Shown piece by piece: positions 51,813-60,213 of a stretch of 64,000 nucleotides of DNA. A model generated the notes under the pieces. The model saw nothing but the letters and a program-made list of their open reading frames with translations, searched no databases and had not been told where the DNA came from. How positions within the stretch are numbered: the first letter of the stretch is position 1; each line of letters begins with the position of its first letter. The stretch covers positions 310,001-374,000 of the forward strand of contig NZ_JBHRXI010000001.1 of the NCBI RefSeq assembly GCF_042648365.1, given 5' to 3'. A program made the position numbers and the translations under genes. This DNA is from Lutimaribacter_A marinistellae (GTDB taxonomy: Bacteria; Pseudomonadota; Alphaproteobacteria; Rhodobacterales; Rhodobacteraceae).

Positions 51813-54089
51813 TCAGGCCCGCTGCCTCGACACTTCTTCGTCTTTTGCAGGCTGGACGCCCAGCAATTCGTCGCCGAGAACCGACAGGTACATGTTTCCG
51901 AAATTCTCGCTTGGCTCCAGAACGGCCTTTTCGGCCCATTCGTTCCACGCGTTCAGGAACAACTCCTGCCGATAGGACTTTTTCAACCGGCTTTCGCGCA
52001 GTCGATGCAGCCAGTGCCGGAACCGCGCAGGGTTGGCGCCATAGGCGATATGGGCATTCAACCCACGCCGCGCCGTGTTGTCCCAGCTGGGCATGGCGCC
52101 ACAGATCGTGTTCCCGGGCAGGCTGTCGACATAGTCGCGCTCGACCGAGCGCTCGATGACCTTGTTGTAGTCGTAGACGAGGCCCTTGAACCCGCCATGA
52201 ACCTCGCGTCCCAGCAGATTTCCCAAGGGTCCGCCGAACAGGTACGCAGGCTCTCCCACCATGCCATGCGGCGGCATTTCCACCCAAAAGTCGAACAGAT
52301 CATCCTCGACAGGGTTCTCGCCATCGATGTGGAAACAGACCGCGCCCAATTCGACGTCGCCGATACCGGCACGTGCCCAGGCCGAACGCATGCGGGCGAC
52401 GCTTGAAGCGGGGTCGGGCATATCCTCGGGCCGGTAGATCATGAAACGCGGCCGACGACCGTCGGGCCGGACATAACGCGGATCGCGCATGTAGCGCAGG
52501 CTGTCCGCAACCAGCTTGTCCTCGAACCCATCGGCATAGGTCTGATCCAGCAGGACCTCTCCCGACAGACCGTCCCAATTGCGCCGCCAGCTTTCATTGG
52601 CCCAGCACAGGTAGAACGGGAAATCGATTTCCGGCCGTTCAAGCAGCTTGTCCAGTGGCTGTTCCAGGATCCTGCGGCCATCGAACCAGTAATGATAGAC
52701 GCAGAACGCGTCGATCCCGGCGGCGCGCGCCATGTCAGCCTGCTGGCCCATGACCTCGGTCACGCGCAGGTCGTAAAAGCCGAGATCCGAGGGCAGCAGC
52801 GGCTGCGTATGGCCCGCGAACAGGCTTGAGGCCGTTACCGTCCCCCGCCACTCGGTAAATCCTTTGCCCCACCAGCTGTCATTCTCCGGAACTGGATGGA
52901 ACTGCGGCAGGTAAAAGGCCGAGGTATAGGCCGGGCGCGGCAGGGGCGCGCGCGCCTTGCCACGGCCCTTGGCCTTGTCCGAAAGCTGCGTCGTCTGGGC
53001 CACGCCCTGCCCTGCCGCCATCGCCAGGAAACCCATCGCGCGTTCCAACGCGTGGGCAAGCGTACCGTCGACCTGCGCGGTCTCCTCGTCGAACAACGCC
53101 TCGTCGAGCTTCATAGCCTTGAGCATGCCGACGATCAGCGGCTTCATCCAATAGATCGACCCGGCCGGAAAGGACAGGACATCGCGGCTGATCTCGATCT
53201 CGAGGCGGCGCAAGAGGTAGCTGGTGACGTCGAAATTCGACCCCCACCACTCGACCCCGGTGTAGTGCTGTCCATCCGCAACCCAGAACGCGCTTTGTTC
53301 GTCGCGCAGGAACGCATCGAGAAGTGCGTCAAGATTGCTTTCCGGCAGGATGCCATTGATGAGGTGGCGGCGCCAGTGATCACCGTCGTCGCGATGCGGC
53401 GACTTCTTGGTATGCAGTTTGCAAACGGCCTCGTACCCGTCCAGAGCACCCGCATTGACCAACGTCATGAAAGGCAGGATGTCCCGGCCACGATTGTTGA
53501 CTGGCAGAACAAAGGCCTTGGGAAAGCGCTCGCATATCTCTTCGGCCAGTTCGTCCGTCTCCTCGCCGCGATAGGTCAGCGTGACATATAGGTCGTAATC
53601 GATTCCGAGCCGCTCGAATGTTTCGGCGAACTCCGTCCACAGGTCCGGGTAGTAGATATGGGCGACCACGGCGAACCGGGCCTTCGGCCGGTCCGGGTCA
53701 AAGCGAAGAACCTTGCGCTTGACCTCCGGCAGTTCCTCACTTTGCGGCAAGTCCTTGGTTACGCGCTGCTCGGTATGACCGGCCTGAATGTAATGCAGGA
53801 AGGGCGGCATGCCCAGCTCTGCCACATCCGGATTGTACCGCAGGTAGGACCGGGGCGAGAAATCGGGATTCGGTCGATACCCGCGCGCCTCGCCGAACAG
53901 GATGTAATGGCGCAGCGGATCCTTGAGATAGAGCCCGTTGATTGACGGATAGGCCCCCCGGTAATAGACCGGATCGAACAGTCCCGATCGCCTTGCGGCT
54001 TTTAGATAGCTGCGCTCTTTCGGCGTCATCAGAAAGAACCGAGACAACCTCTTCACCCGGGCGAGGGGCGTCATCGAAAGATCTGTCAT
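51813..54089 (-). CDS. DV-HY module + RgpF + WbsX (GH99-like) multi-domain protein
   Basis: The 758-residue protein contains a module pair at about 28-110 (FDPVYYRGAYPSINGLYLKD, YLRYNPDVAELGMPPFLHYI), then an RgpF-like rhamnan-synthesis domain at about 136-330 (FAVVAHIYYPDLW, NNRGRDILPFM, KLHTKKSPHR), and a C-terminal WbsX/GT99-like domain from about 386 (SAFYLPQFHPVPENDSWWG, GFTEWRG, FCVYHYWFDGRR, NAWNEWAEKAVLEP). Both domains are known from O-antigen and rhamnan gene clusters, so it likely builds or trims the glycan backbone. It heads the leftward seven-gene operon. The ATG at 54089 is preferred over an earlier TTG at 54179. Confidence 0.85.
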   Translation of the reverse strand: MTDLSMTPLARVKRLSRFFLMTPKERSYLKAARRSGLFDPVYYRGAYPSINGLYLKDPLRHYILFGEARGYRPNPDFSPRSYLRYNPDVAELGMPPFLHYIQAGHTEQRVTKDLPQSEELPEVKRKVLRFDPDRPKARFAVVAHIYYPDLWTEFAETFERLGIDYDLYVTLTYRGEETDELAEEICERFPKAFVLPVNNRGRDILPFMTLVNAGALDGYEAVCKLHTKKSPHRDDGDHWRRHLINGILPESNLDALLDAFLRDEQSAFWVADGQHYTGVEWWGSNFDVTSYLLRRLEIEISRDVLSFPAGSIYWMKPLIVGMLKAMKLDEALFDEETAQVDGTLAHALERAMGFLAMAAGQGVAQTTQLSDKAKGRGKARAPLPRPAYTSAFYLPQFHPVPENDSWWGKGFTEWRGTVTASSLFAGHTQPLLPSDLGFYDLRVTEVMGQQADMARAAGIDAFCVYHYWFDGRRILEQPLDKLLERPEIDFPFYLCWANESWRRNWDGLSGEVLLDQTYADGFEDKLVADSLRYMRDPRYVRPDGRRPRFMIYRPEDMPDPASSVARMRSAWARAGIGDVELGAVCFHIDGENPVEDDLFDFWVEMPPHGMVGEPAYLFGGPLGNLLGREVHGGFKGLVYDYNKVIERSVERDYVDSLPGNTICGAMPSWDNTARRGLNAHIAYGANPARFRHWLHRLRESRLKKSYRQELFLNAWNEWAEKAVLEPSENFGNMYLSVLGDELLGVQPAKDEEVSRQRA

Positions 54090-54209
54090 ACGTCTTGAAA
54101 CCCGTTCATTTCGCCCCGGATAGCAATGCAACTCGGGCAAGGCAATGGGAGCCCTTGGCGCATACTCCCCGAACGGCAAAACCTGCCGCCCTGCCCAGAG
54201 GTGGAGAGT

Positions 54210-55004
54210 CTATGCACCTTCGTCCCTCATAATTCGGTGGTATCTGTACAGCAGTAGCATCCCGAAGGCACTCAGGATCAACGAAATCAGGTAAACATAG
54301 ACTTCGGACACATAGTAGGCATCATATGTATCGTATATGCCACGCCGGAACAGCATGATCGGATGCGCCACCGGGTTCCACAAAAGAGCTTCGCGCGCCG
54401 GCGCCGGCAATCCGTCATAAAGAAAGAAAATCCCCGACACGATGAAGAGCGGTCTGTTCAGCACCGCCCAGACGAATTGCCAGATGGGAAACATGCTCAT
54501 CATGTAGCAGTTCACCAGCCCCACACCGACGCCAAGCGCAACGGCAAGTAATATGCCCCGTGCGCATGTGATGAAGTCGACATTCAGCCTGACACCGTAC
54601 AGCACGACGATCACCGACAGCAGGATAAAGGCGACCGTAATCTGTGTCAGCACGTTCAGGATCAACCGCGCGACGATGGCATCCACATAGGTGACCGACG
54701 GATAGGCCAGCAATTGCCGCGAGTAATGGATTGCGGCACCCACCTTGGTCGACGTGGTCTGGTAGATCATGAAGGGGATGACGCCGGTGGCAAAGAACAG
54801 CGGAAAGTTCGACCCAAGCGGCGGGCTGCGCGTGATCAGGGCAAAAATCGCGGTCAGCAGGACGATGCCGCCGATCGGCTCGGCCAGCGCCCAGATGTAC
54901 CCACCCGGAGAACGCCCGTAAGTCGTGCTCATTTCCCGCAGGATCAGGGCCATCACCGCGCGCGGGAAAATGAATCTCGGCCTGCCCGTTGCCGCGCTGC
55001 GCAT
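54210..55004 (-). CDS. Capsule-type ABC exporter permease (KpsM-like)
   Basis: The 264-residue protein has about six hydrophobic segments and the ABC-2 polysaccharide-export pattern: an N-terminal amphipathic part ending LILREMSTTYGRSPGG, then YIWALAEPIGGIVLL, and a final membrane segment near VYLISLILSAFGMLLLY. It would form the membrane channel that moves the finished polymer across the inner membrane, driven by the KpsT-like ATPase at 56468. It is transcribed opposite to the KpsE- and KpsT-like genes, which is less usual. It lies 120 bp upstream of the seven-gene operon and could be its first gene. Confidence 0.88.
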   Translation of the reverse strand: MRSAATGRPRFIFPRAVMALILREMSTTYGRSPGGYIWALAEPIGGIVLLTAIFALITRSPPLGSNFPLFFATGVIPFMIYQTTSTKVGAAIHYSRQLLAYPSVTYVDAIVARLILNVLTQITVAFILLSVIVVLYGVRLNVDFITCARGILLAVALGVGVGLVNCYMMSMFPIWQFVWAVLNRPLFIVSGIFFLYDGLPAPAREALLWNPVAHPIMLFRRGIYDTYDAYYVSEVYVYLISLILSAFGMLLLYRYHRIMRDEGA

Positions 55005-55133
55005 CGTGTTCCTCTTTTCCGCTCACACGCCGACCATCACCATCCCGGCTGGGTCGCGCCTCGTGCCTCTAAGCGATTTACCCTTGCAATACGAGGCATA
55101 AAATCAGAAACGTGCCTGAAGTGTCCACAAAGC

Positions 55134-55149
55134 GGAGGCCGGTCCCATT
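55134..55149 (+). promoter_or_regulatory. GGAGG ribosome site preceding a probable ATT start
   Basis: GGAGG (55134-55138) stands 8 nt before ATT (55147-55149) in the KpsE-like frame. From the in-frame stop at 55117-55119 to the TTG at 55378 there is no ATG, GTG or TTG in this frame, so this ideal spacing marks the ATT as the likely start. Confidence 0.55.
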
Positions 55150-56460
55150 TCCAAAGATCCCGCGCCCCAGCCAGCCCAACAACCCGCGCAGCAGGCCCGG
55201 CCCGCCGCGGTTCCGAACCCGGCAAACCAGCCAGCGCAGGGGGCACAGCCCGCGCAACCCGCCGCTCCGGCCCAGCCCGGACCGGGCGCACCGGCGGGTC
55301 AGCCGCCGCAACCGGCAGCGCGCAAGGCACCACCTACCGCCGGTCCCGCGCAGGCGAAGAAGCGCCATTACGGGGTCTTGTTCAGCTTTTTCCTTCTGGT
55401 GATCGGACCTTTCGCCGCGGCGGTCTTCTATCTTTACTCGATAGCTGCCGACCAATACGCCTCGACCTTCGGCTTCGCGGTCCGCTCCGAGGAACTCGAC
55501 AGCGCACAAAACCTGCTGGGCGGGCTTGCAGACCTGTCCGGCAACAGCTCGTCGGATACCGATATCCTGTACGAGTTCATTCAAAGCCGCGCGATGGTGG
55601 AGAAGGTCAACGATCGCATCGACCTGCGCACCATCTACTCACGGCCTGAATTCGACCCGGTGTTCGCCTTCGACCCCACCGGCTCGATCGAGGATCTGGT
55701 AGATTACTGGCAACGCATGGTGCGCATAAGCTACGCCAACAGTTCCGGCCTTCTCGAAGTCAGGGCAAACGCGTTTAGGGCACAGGATGCACTGGCCATC
55801 GCCGAGGCAATCGTCGACGAATCGACACTGATGATCAACGAGCTCTCGGCCATCGCGCGCGAGGACGCGACACGCTACGCGCTCGAGGATCTGGAACAGG
55901 CCGTTGAACGGCTCAAGACAGCCCGCGAGGCGCTGACGCGCTTCCGCTCGGACACACGCATCGTTGACCCCAGCGCCGATATCCAGGGTCAGATGGGGCT
56001 CTTGAACTCCTTGGAGTCGCAGCTTGCCGAGGCCATCATCGAGATGAACCTGGTGATGGAAACCGCGCGCGAGGGCGACCCGCGCGTCGAACAGGCCCGC
56101 CGCCGCATCGCGGTGATCGAATCGCTGATCGAACAGGAACGCCAGAAATTCGGCATGGGCGGTACCGCGCGGGTGACCGACGGCAAGGACTACTCGACGC
56201 TTGTGGGCGAGTTCGAGCGGCTCATGGTCGACCGCGAATATGCCGAAAAATCCTATCTCGCGGCGCAAACCGTCCTCGATACCGCACAGGCCGAGGCTCA
56301 GCGCCAAAGCCGGTACCTGGCAACCTACGCCAAACCGGCACTGCCTGAATCCGCGCAGTATCCGCAGCGCATCATCCTGTCGGCACTGGTCTTCGCCGTC
56401 GCCCTTCTGGGATGGGCGATCGGCGTGCTGATCTATTACAGCGTGCGCGACCGACGCTGA
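55147..56460 (+). CDS. KpsE-like capsule export inner-membrane protein, probable ATT start
   Basis: From the ATT at 55147 the protein is 437 residues. About 70 N-terminal residues are rich in Pro, Ala and Gln (low complexity, ending near AQAKKRHYG). The first membrane segment is near 78-105 (LFSFFLLVIGPFAAAVFYLY), followed by a long periplasmic part with coiled-coil potential (about 230-370, for example DLEQAVERLKTAREALTRFR) and a C-terminal membrane segment (IILSALVFAVALLGWAIGVL). This is the KpsE/BexC/CtrB layout, linking inner-membrane transport to the outer-membrane exit channel. Starting at the TTG at 55378 instead would remove the cytoplasmic tail and begin inside the membrane helix, which is less likely. 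It precedes the KpsT-like gene by 7 bp. Confidence 0.8.
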   Translation: MSKDPAPQPAQQPAQQARPAAVPNPANQPAQGAQPAQPAAPAQPGPGAPAGQPPQPAARKAPPTAGPAQAKKRHYGVLFSFFLLVIGPFAAAVFYLYSIAADQYASTFGFAVRSEELDSAQNLLGGLADLSGNSSSDTDILYEFIQSRAMVEKVNDRIDLRTIYSRPEFDPVFAFDPTGSIEDLVDYWQRMVRISYANSSGLLEVRANAFRAQDALAIAEAIVDESTLMINELSAIAREDATRYALEDLEQAVERLKTAREALTRFRSDTRIVDPSADIQGQMGLLNSLESQLAEAIIEMNLVMETAREGDPRVEQARRRIAVIESLIEQERQKFGMGGTARVTDGKDYSTLVGEFERLMVDREYAEKSYLAAQTVLDTAQAEAQRQSRYLATYAKPALPESAQYPQRIILSALVFAVALLGWAIGVLIYYSVRDRR

Positions 56461-56467
56461 GAGCGCC

Positions 56468-57169
56468 ATGATCGAACTGGTCAACCTGTCCAAGACCTAT
56501 CGCCTGAACGGGATCGAAAAGGTCGTCGCGAACGACATCTCCTTCGTGTTCCCATCCGGTGAGAGCGTTGCACTCATCGGCAAGAACGGCGCCGGGAAAT
56601 CGACAATGCTGCGCATGATCGCCGGCACCATCCAGCCGACCGCGGGCGAAATCATCCGCCACGGCTCCGTCAGCTGGCCGGTCGGTTTTGCCGGCAGTTT
56701 CCACCCCGACCTGACCGGCATGCAGAACGTCAAGTTCGTGGCGCGGCTCTATGGCGTGGACACGGACGAAATGGTGTCTTTCGCCCATGACTTTGCGCAG
56801 CTTGGCGAGCATTTTTTCCTGCCGGTGCGCAGCTATTCCTCGGGCATGAAATCGCGGTTGGCCTTCGGGATGTCGATGGCCATGCATTTCGACACCTACC
56901 TGATCGACGAGATCACGGCCGTCGGCGATGTCGGGTTTCGCGCGAAAAGCGAGGCGATGCTCCGCGACCGGCTAAGGGACAGCGGCGCGATCTTCGTGTC
57001 CCACAACCCCGAGCAGATGAGAACGATCTGTCAGTCGGGCGTGGTTCTGCAGAACGGCAATTTCTATTACTACGCCGATATCGAAAAGGCGCTCGAACAC
57101 TACGGCTTCACGGTCCGGGACCAGTTTCCACCGTGGCTGCGCAGAAAACGCCCGGCGCCGCAGCGATAA
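56468..57169 (+). CDS. Capsule-type ABC exporter ATPase (KpsT-like)
   Basis: The 233-residue protein has Walker A at 38-46 (GKNGAGKST), the polysaccharide-export variant of the signature (YSSGMKSRLAFGMSMAMHF), and Walker B around TYLIDEITAVGD, followed by ATPase-specific IFVSHNPEQMRTICQSG. The SGWPVGFAG-like segment (SVSWPVGFAGSFHPDLTG) is typical of KpsT/CtrD. It powers export together with the KpsM-like permease encoded nearby on the other strand. The start overlaps nothing and is 7 bp after the KpsE-like stop. KpsC, KpsS and KpsD homologs are not in this window. Confidence 0.92.
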   Translation: MIELVNLSKTYRLNGIEKVVANDISFVFPSGESVALIGKNGAGKSTMLRMIAGTIQPTAGEIIRHGSVSWPVGFAGSFHPDLTGMQNVKFVARLYGVDTDEMVSFAHDFAQLGEHFFLPVRSYSSGMKSRLAFGMSMAMHFDTYLIDEITAVGDVGFRAKSEAMLRDRLRDSGAIFVSHNPEQMRTICQSGVVLQNGNFYYYADIEKALEHYGFTVRDQFPPWLRRKRPAPQR

Positions 57170-57333
57170 CCTGTCGCGCAGCGTCACAGGCCGGACGATT
57201 CGTCGCGTGGGGTTGAATCCCCATGCCCTGAACGTCACATTACGCCCCGAAGCGGTAACAACGCTGACATTAGCGGCGTTTGAAACTGGCCCTCGCGCTT
57301 CTCGGCGCGTAAACATACCCTTAAGTAAAGACC

Positions 57334-58161
57334 ATGGAGCCTGCGTTGAACAAGGATCTGAGGGGCCGCCTTACACGGGACGGCATCCGCATCTACGAAC
57401 AGTCGGATTTCGCCGGAATGCACAAGGCCGGCGAACTGGCCGCGCGCATCCTCGACGCAATGGCGGACCACGTCTTTCCGGGTCAGACGACGGGCGAGAT
57501 CGACCGCATCATCACCGAGATGGTCGAAGAGGCAGGCGCGACCTCGGCCACGATCGGCTACAAGGGCTACCAGCACGCCAGCTGCATCTCGGTCAATCAC
57601 GTCGTCTGCCACGGCATCCCCGGTGAAAAGAAGCTCAAGGATGGTGACATCCTCAATATCGACGTGACCGTGATCGTCGATGGCTGGTACGGCGACACGT
57701 CTCGCATGTATGTCGCAGGAAAGCTCCCGCGCAAAGCCGAACGCCTGATTCAGGTCACCCATGACGCCCTGTTCAAAGGGATCGAGATGGTCAAGCCGGG
57801 TAAGACCTTCGGCGATATCGGGCACGCGATCCAGTCTTACGTCGAATCGCAACGCATGAGCGTCGTGCGCGATTTCTGCGGGCATGGTCTGGGCCGGGTG
57901 TTCCACGCGCCCCCGAACGTACTGCATTACGGGCGTCCGGGAACCGGTGCCGTGCTTGAAGAGGGCATGCTCTTCACCATCGAGCCGATGGTGAACCTTG
58001 GCCGACCTGAGACCAAGACGCTGGCCGATGACTGGACGGCGGTGACCCGGGACAAGTCTCTTTCGGCCCAGTTCGAGCATTCGGTGGGCGTCACGGCGGA
58101 TGGCGTGGATATCTTCACCCTGTCGCCAGCAGGCCGCTTTCACCCGACCTATTCGTCCTGA
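57334..58161 (+). CDS. map: Methionine aminopeptidase type I
   Basis: The 275-residue enzyme removes N-terminal Met from new proteins. The two metal ions are held by D110 and D121 (ILNIDVTVIVDGWYGD), H184 (FCGHGLGRVFH), E217 (FTIEPMVN) and E248 (QFEHSV), all present. H89 in the NHVVCHGIP segment is the usual substrate-side residue. Length is normal for type Ia with a short N-terminal extension. It marks the return to housekeeping genes at the right edge of the polymer region. Confidence 0.97.
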   Translation: MEPALNKDLRGRLTRDGIRIYEQSDFAGMHKAGELAARILDAMADHVFPGQTTGEIDRIITEMVEEAGATSATIGYKGYQHASCISVNHVVCHGIPGEKKLKDGDILNIDVTVIVDGWYGDTSRMYVAGKLPRKAERLIQVTHDALFKGIEMVKPGKTFGDIGHAIQSYVESQRMSVVRDFCGHGLGRVFHAPPNVLHYGRPGTGAVLEEGMLFTIEPMVNLGRPETKTLADDWTAVTRDKSLSAQFEHSVGVTADGVDIFTLSPAGRFHPTYSS

Positions 58162-58334
58162 TCTTCCGCCTCCCGACGCATCTGAGCGTAAAGCAGGGTG
58201 GTCCCCTGCCAAGGCATGATAGCATCATGAATGAAGACCGGCGCGCTCTTGCGGGGTGGCGGGCCGGTGCGCGTGGCCGTACGTTCGGCCGGTTTCGACA
58301 GCACCCAGAATGGCGCCTTGGCGACGCGTTCCAT
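58149..58334 (-). CDS. Small basic hypothetical protein (61 residues)
   Basis: A 61-residue frame beginning MERVAKAPFWVLSKPAE and ending RREAEDQDE, overlapping the 3' end of map by 13 bp on the opposite strand. It has no motif, and a strong start signal is not visible. It fills an otherwise empty gap of about 190 bp between map and rsmD, which is why it is listed, but it may be non-coding. Confidence 0.3.
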   Translation of the reverse strand: MERVAKAPFWVLSKPAERTATRTGPPPRKSAPVFIHDAIMPWQGTTLLYAQMRREAEDQDE

Positions 58335-58354
58335 ACACGAAGCCTAGTCGAAAT

Positions 58355-58909
58355 TCAGCCGTCGCGCCACATCAGCGTGATATGCGTGTCTCCGTACCGC
58401 CGCGCGCTCTCGACCGTGAATCCGTCGGGCGCGGCTATCTCTGCGTTCTCTTCCCAGACCACCAAGGCGCCCGGCGCGATCCAGCCCCCCGCGACCGCCG
58501 CCGCGATGGCCTTTTCGCCCAACCCCTTGCCATAGGGCGGGTCGAGAAAGACAAGGTCGAAGGCCGCACCGTCGTGCCTCCCCGGCCGCGTCGCATCCCT
58601 GCGCAATAAATGCGTGCGATCTGCGCTGTGGGTCAGTTCGACATTCTTTCGGATCAAGCCCTGGCCCACGCGGCCATTCTCGACAAAGCAGACATGCGCC
58701 GCGCCGCGAGAAAGTGCTTCGAGCCCCAAAGCCCCGGTTCCAGCAAACAGGTCCAGAACCCGCGCCTCTTCGATCACGTCAAGATGGGCAAGCACGCTGA
58801 ACAGACTCTCCCGCACCCGGTCGGCAGTCGGGCGCAAATGTGCGCCCGCATCGCCCTTGCCGACCGAGGCCAGCGCCCTGCCCCGGAACTCTCCGGCGAT
58901 GATCCTCAC
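58355..58909 (-). CDS. rsmD: 16S rRNA (guanine(966)-N2)-methyltransferase
   Basis: The 184-residue protein starts MRIIAGEFRGRALAS, as RsmD does, and has the SAM-binding loop VLDLFAGTGALGLEALSRGA and the catalytic motif IV DPPYG in FLDPPYGKG. It methylates G966 of 16S rRNA. Its 5' end lies 4 bp inside the following flavoprotein gene (overlap 58906-58909), an ATGA-type coupling. Length and motifs are all standard. Confidence 0.94.
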   Translation of the reverse strand: MRIIAGEFRGRALASVGKGDAGAHLRPTADRVRESLFSVLAHLDVIEEARVLDLFAGTGALGLEALSRGAAHVCFVENGRVGQGLIRKNVELTHSADRTHLLRRDATRPGRHDGAAFDLVFLDPPYGKGLGEKAIAAAVAGGWIAPGALVVWEENAEIAAPDGFTVESARRYGDTHITLMWRDG

Positions 58910-60117
58910 GCCTTGAGCAACGGCTTGAGATCGGCCTCCGGGTCGCCTACCACCTCTGGATCGGCCGTCTTGCCGCTGTCGATCAGGCGCTTGCCGACCA
59001 TGTAGGCGCGCGGATCGTTCATCGCGTCGACCGCAAGAAGCTGATCGCCGAGGTAATACCAGAACGACATCGTTCGCCCCTCGCCCGCGCGTGTCACCAC
59101 GCGGTCATAGCCCGTGTTCAGGCCGGCGATCTGCAACTTTACGTCATACTGATCCGACCAGAACCACGGCGTTGCGACATAGTCCTTCTCGGCGCCCATC
59201 ATGTTCTGCGCGACGATCTCGGCCTGATCGATCGCATTCGGCACGCTTTCAAGGCGGATTCGTCCACCTTTGTAAGGGAACGAGGCGCAATCGCCAGCCG
59301 CCCAGATCGACGGATCCGATGTGCGGCCATGCGAATCCACGCGGATGCCGTTCTCGATCTCCAGCCCTGCCGCCTCGGCTAGTTCCGTCGCGGGCGTGAT
59401 GCCGACGCCAACGACGACAAGATCGACCCCGATCTCGGTCCCGTCACTCAGAACCGCCCCCGCCACGTGGCCATTGGCCTCGGTCAGCCGGGCAAGCCCG
59501 ATCCCTTCACGGATGACGACGCCATGGTCGCGATGCAGCGCGCGGAAATAGTTCGAGGTTTCGGGCGCCGCCACGCGCTGCAGGATCCGGTCCGCCATCT
59601 CGACCAGCGTCACGTGAAGCCCGCGCTTGGCACAGACCGCCGCGGCCTCAAGCCCGATGTAACCGCCACCGACGATCAGCGCATGCCGGCCTTCGGTCAC
59701 TGCGGGGGCCATGGCGTCGATATCGGCCAGTGTACGCACGACATGCACGCCCTCAAGCTCACCACCGATGGCACCGGGCAGGCGACGCGGCACCGACCCG
59801 GTCGTCAGCGCAAGCTGATCAAAGGCGATCTGCTTTCCGCCGGCGATGACCACCTTGTTCTTGCGGTCGATGGCGACGGCCGTTTCGGACAGTTCCAGTT
59901 GGATATCGTTCTCCGCGTAAAAACTCTCGGGCCGCAGGTACAAACGATCCACGGTCATCTCGCCCAGCAAGTACGCCTTGGACAAGGGCGGGCGCTGATA
60001 GGGAATCTGCGGCTCTTCCCCGATCAGGGTGATCTGGCCGTCAAACCCGTCCTTGCGCAGCTTAGCCACCAACGAGGAGCCTGCCTGCCCGGCCCCGATC
60101 ACGACGATATGGCTCAT
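58906..60117 (-). CDS. NAD(P)H-dependent ferredoxin/rubredoxin-reductase-like flavoprotein
   Basis: The 403-residue protein has the pyridine-nucleotide-disulfide oxidoreductase plan: FAD loop VVIGAGQAGSS at the N-terminus, NAD loop LIVGGGYIGLEAA in the middle, WAAGDCASFPY for the second FAD contact, and a C-terminal reductase domain of the putidaredoxin-reductase type. Such enzymes pass electrons from NAD(P)H to a ferredoxin or rubredoxin for P450 or oxygenase systems; the partner is not in the window. The ATG at 60117 gives the conserved MSHIVVIGAG start; a longer frame reaching 60141 has no support. It overlaps rsmD by 4 bp. Confidence 0.88.
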   Translation of the reverse strand: MSHIVVIGAGQAGSSLVAKLRKDGFDGQITLIGEEPQIPYQRPPLSKAYLLGEMTVDRLYLRPESFYAENDIQLELSETAVAIDRKNKVVIAGGKQIAFDQLALTTGSVPRRLPGAIGGELEGVHVVRTLADIDAMAPAVTEGRHALIVGGGYIGLEAAAVCAKRGLHVTLVEMADRILQRVAAPETSNYFRALHRDHGVVIREGIGLARLTEANGHVAGAVLSDGTEIGVDLVVVGVGITPATELAEAAGLEIENGIRVDSHGRTSDPSIWAAGDCASFPYKGGRIRLESVPNAIDQAEIVAQNMMGAEKDYVATPWFWSDQYDVKLQIAGLNTGYDRVVTRAGEGRTMSFWYYLGDQLLAVDAMNDPRAYMVGKRLIDSGKTADPEVVGDPEADLKPLLKA

Positions 60118-60213
60118 TGTCTCTCTGCTCCCTGAAATCACTGGCCTCTACCCGGTCTCCAGCTATATGCCGGGGGTACGAATTCCGCAAATCCAACCGC
60201 GAGGTGAATTGAC

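Noticed and set aside
55112..55402. A GTG-started 96-residue frame (MPEVSTKRRP...) as the start of the KpsE-like gene.
   Set aside because: It is in a different frame and would need a frameshift. The frame of the downstream protein is continuous back to the GGAGG/ATT site.
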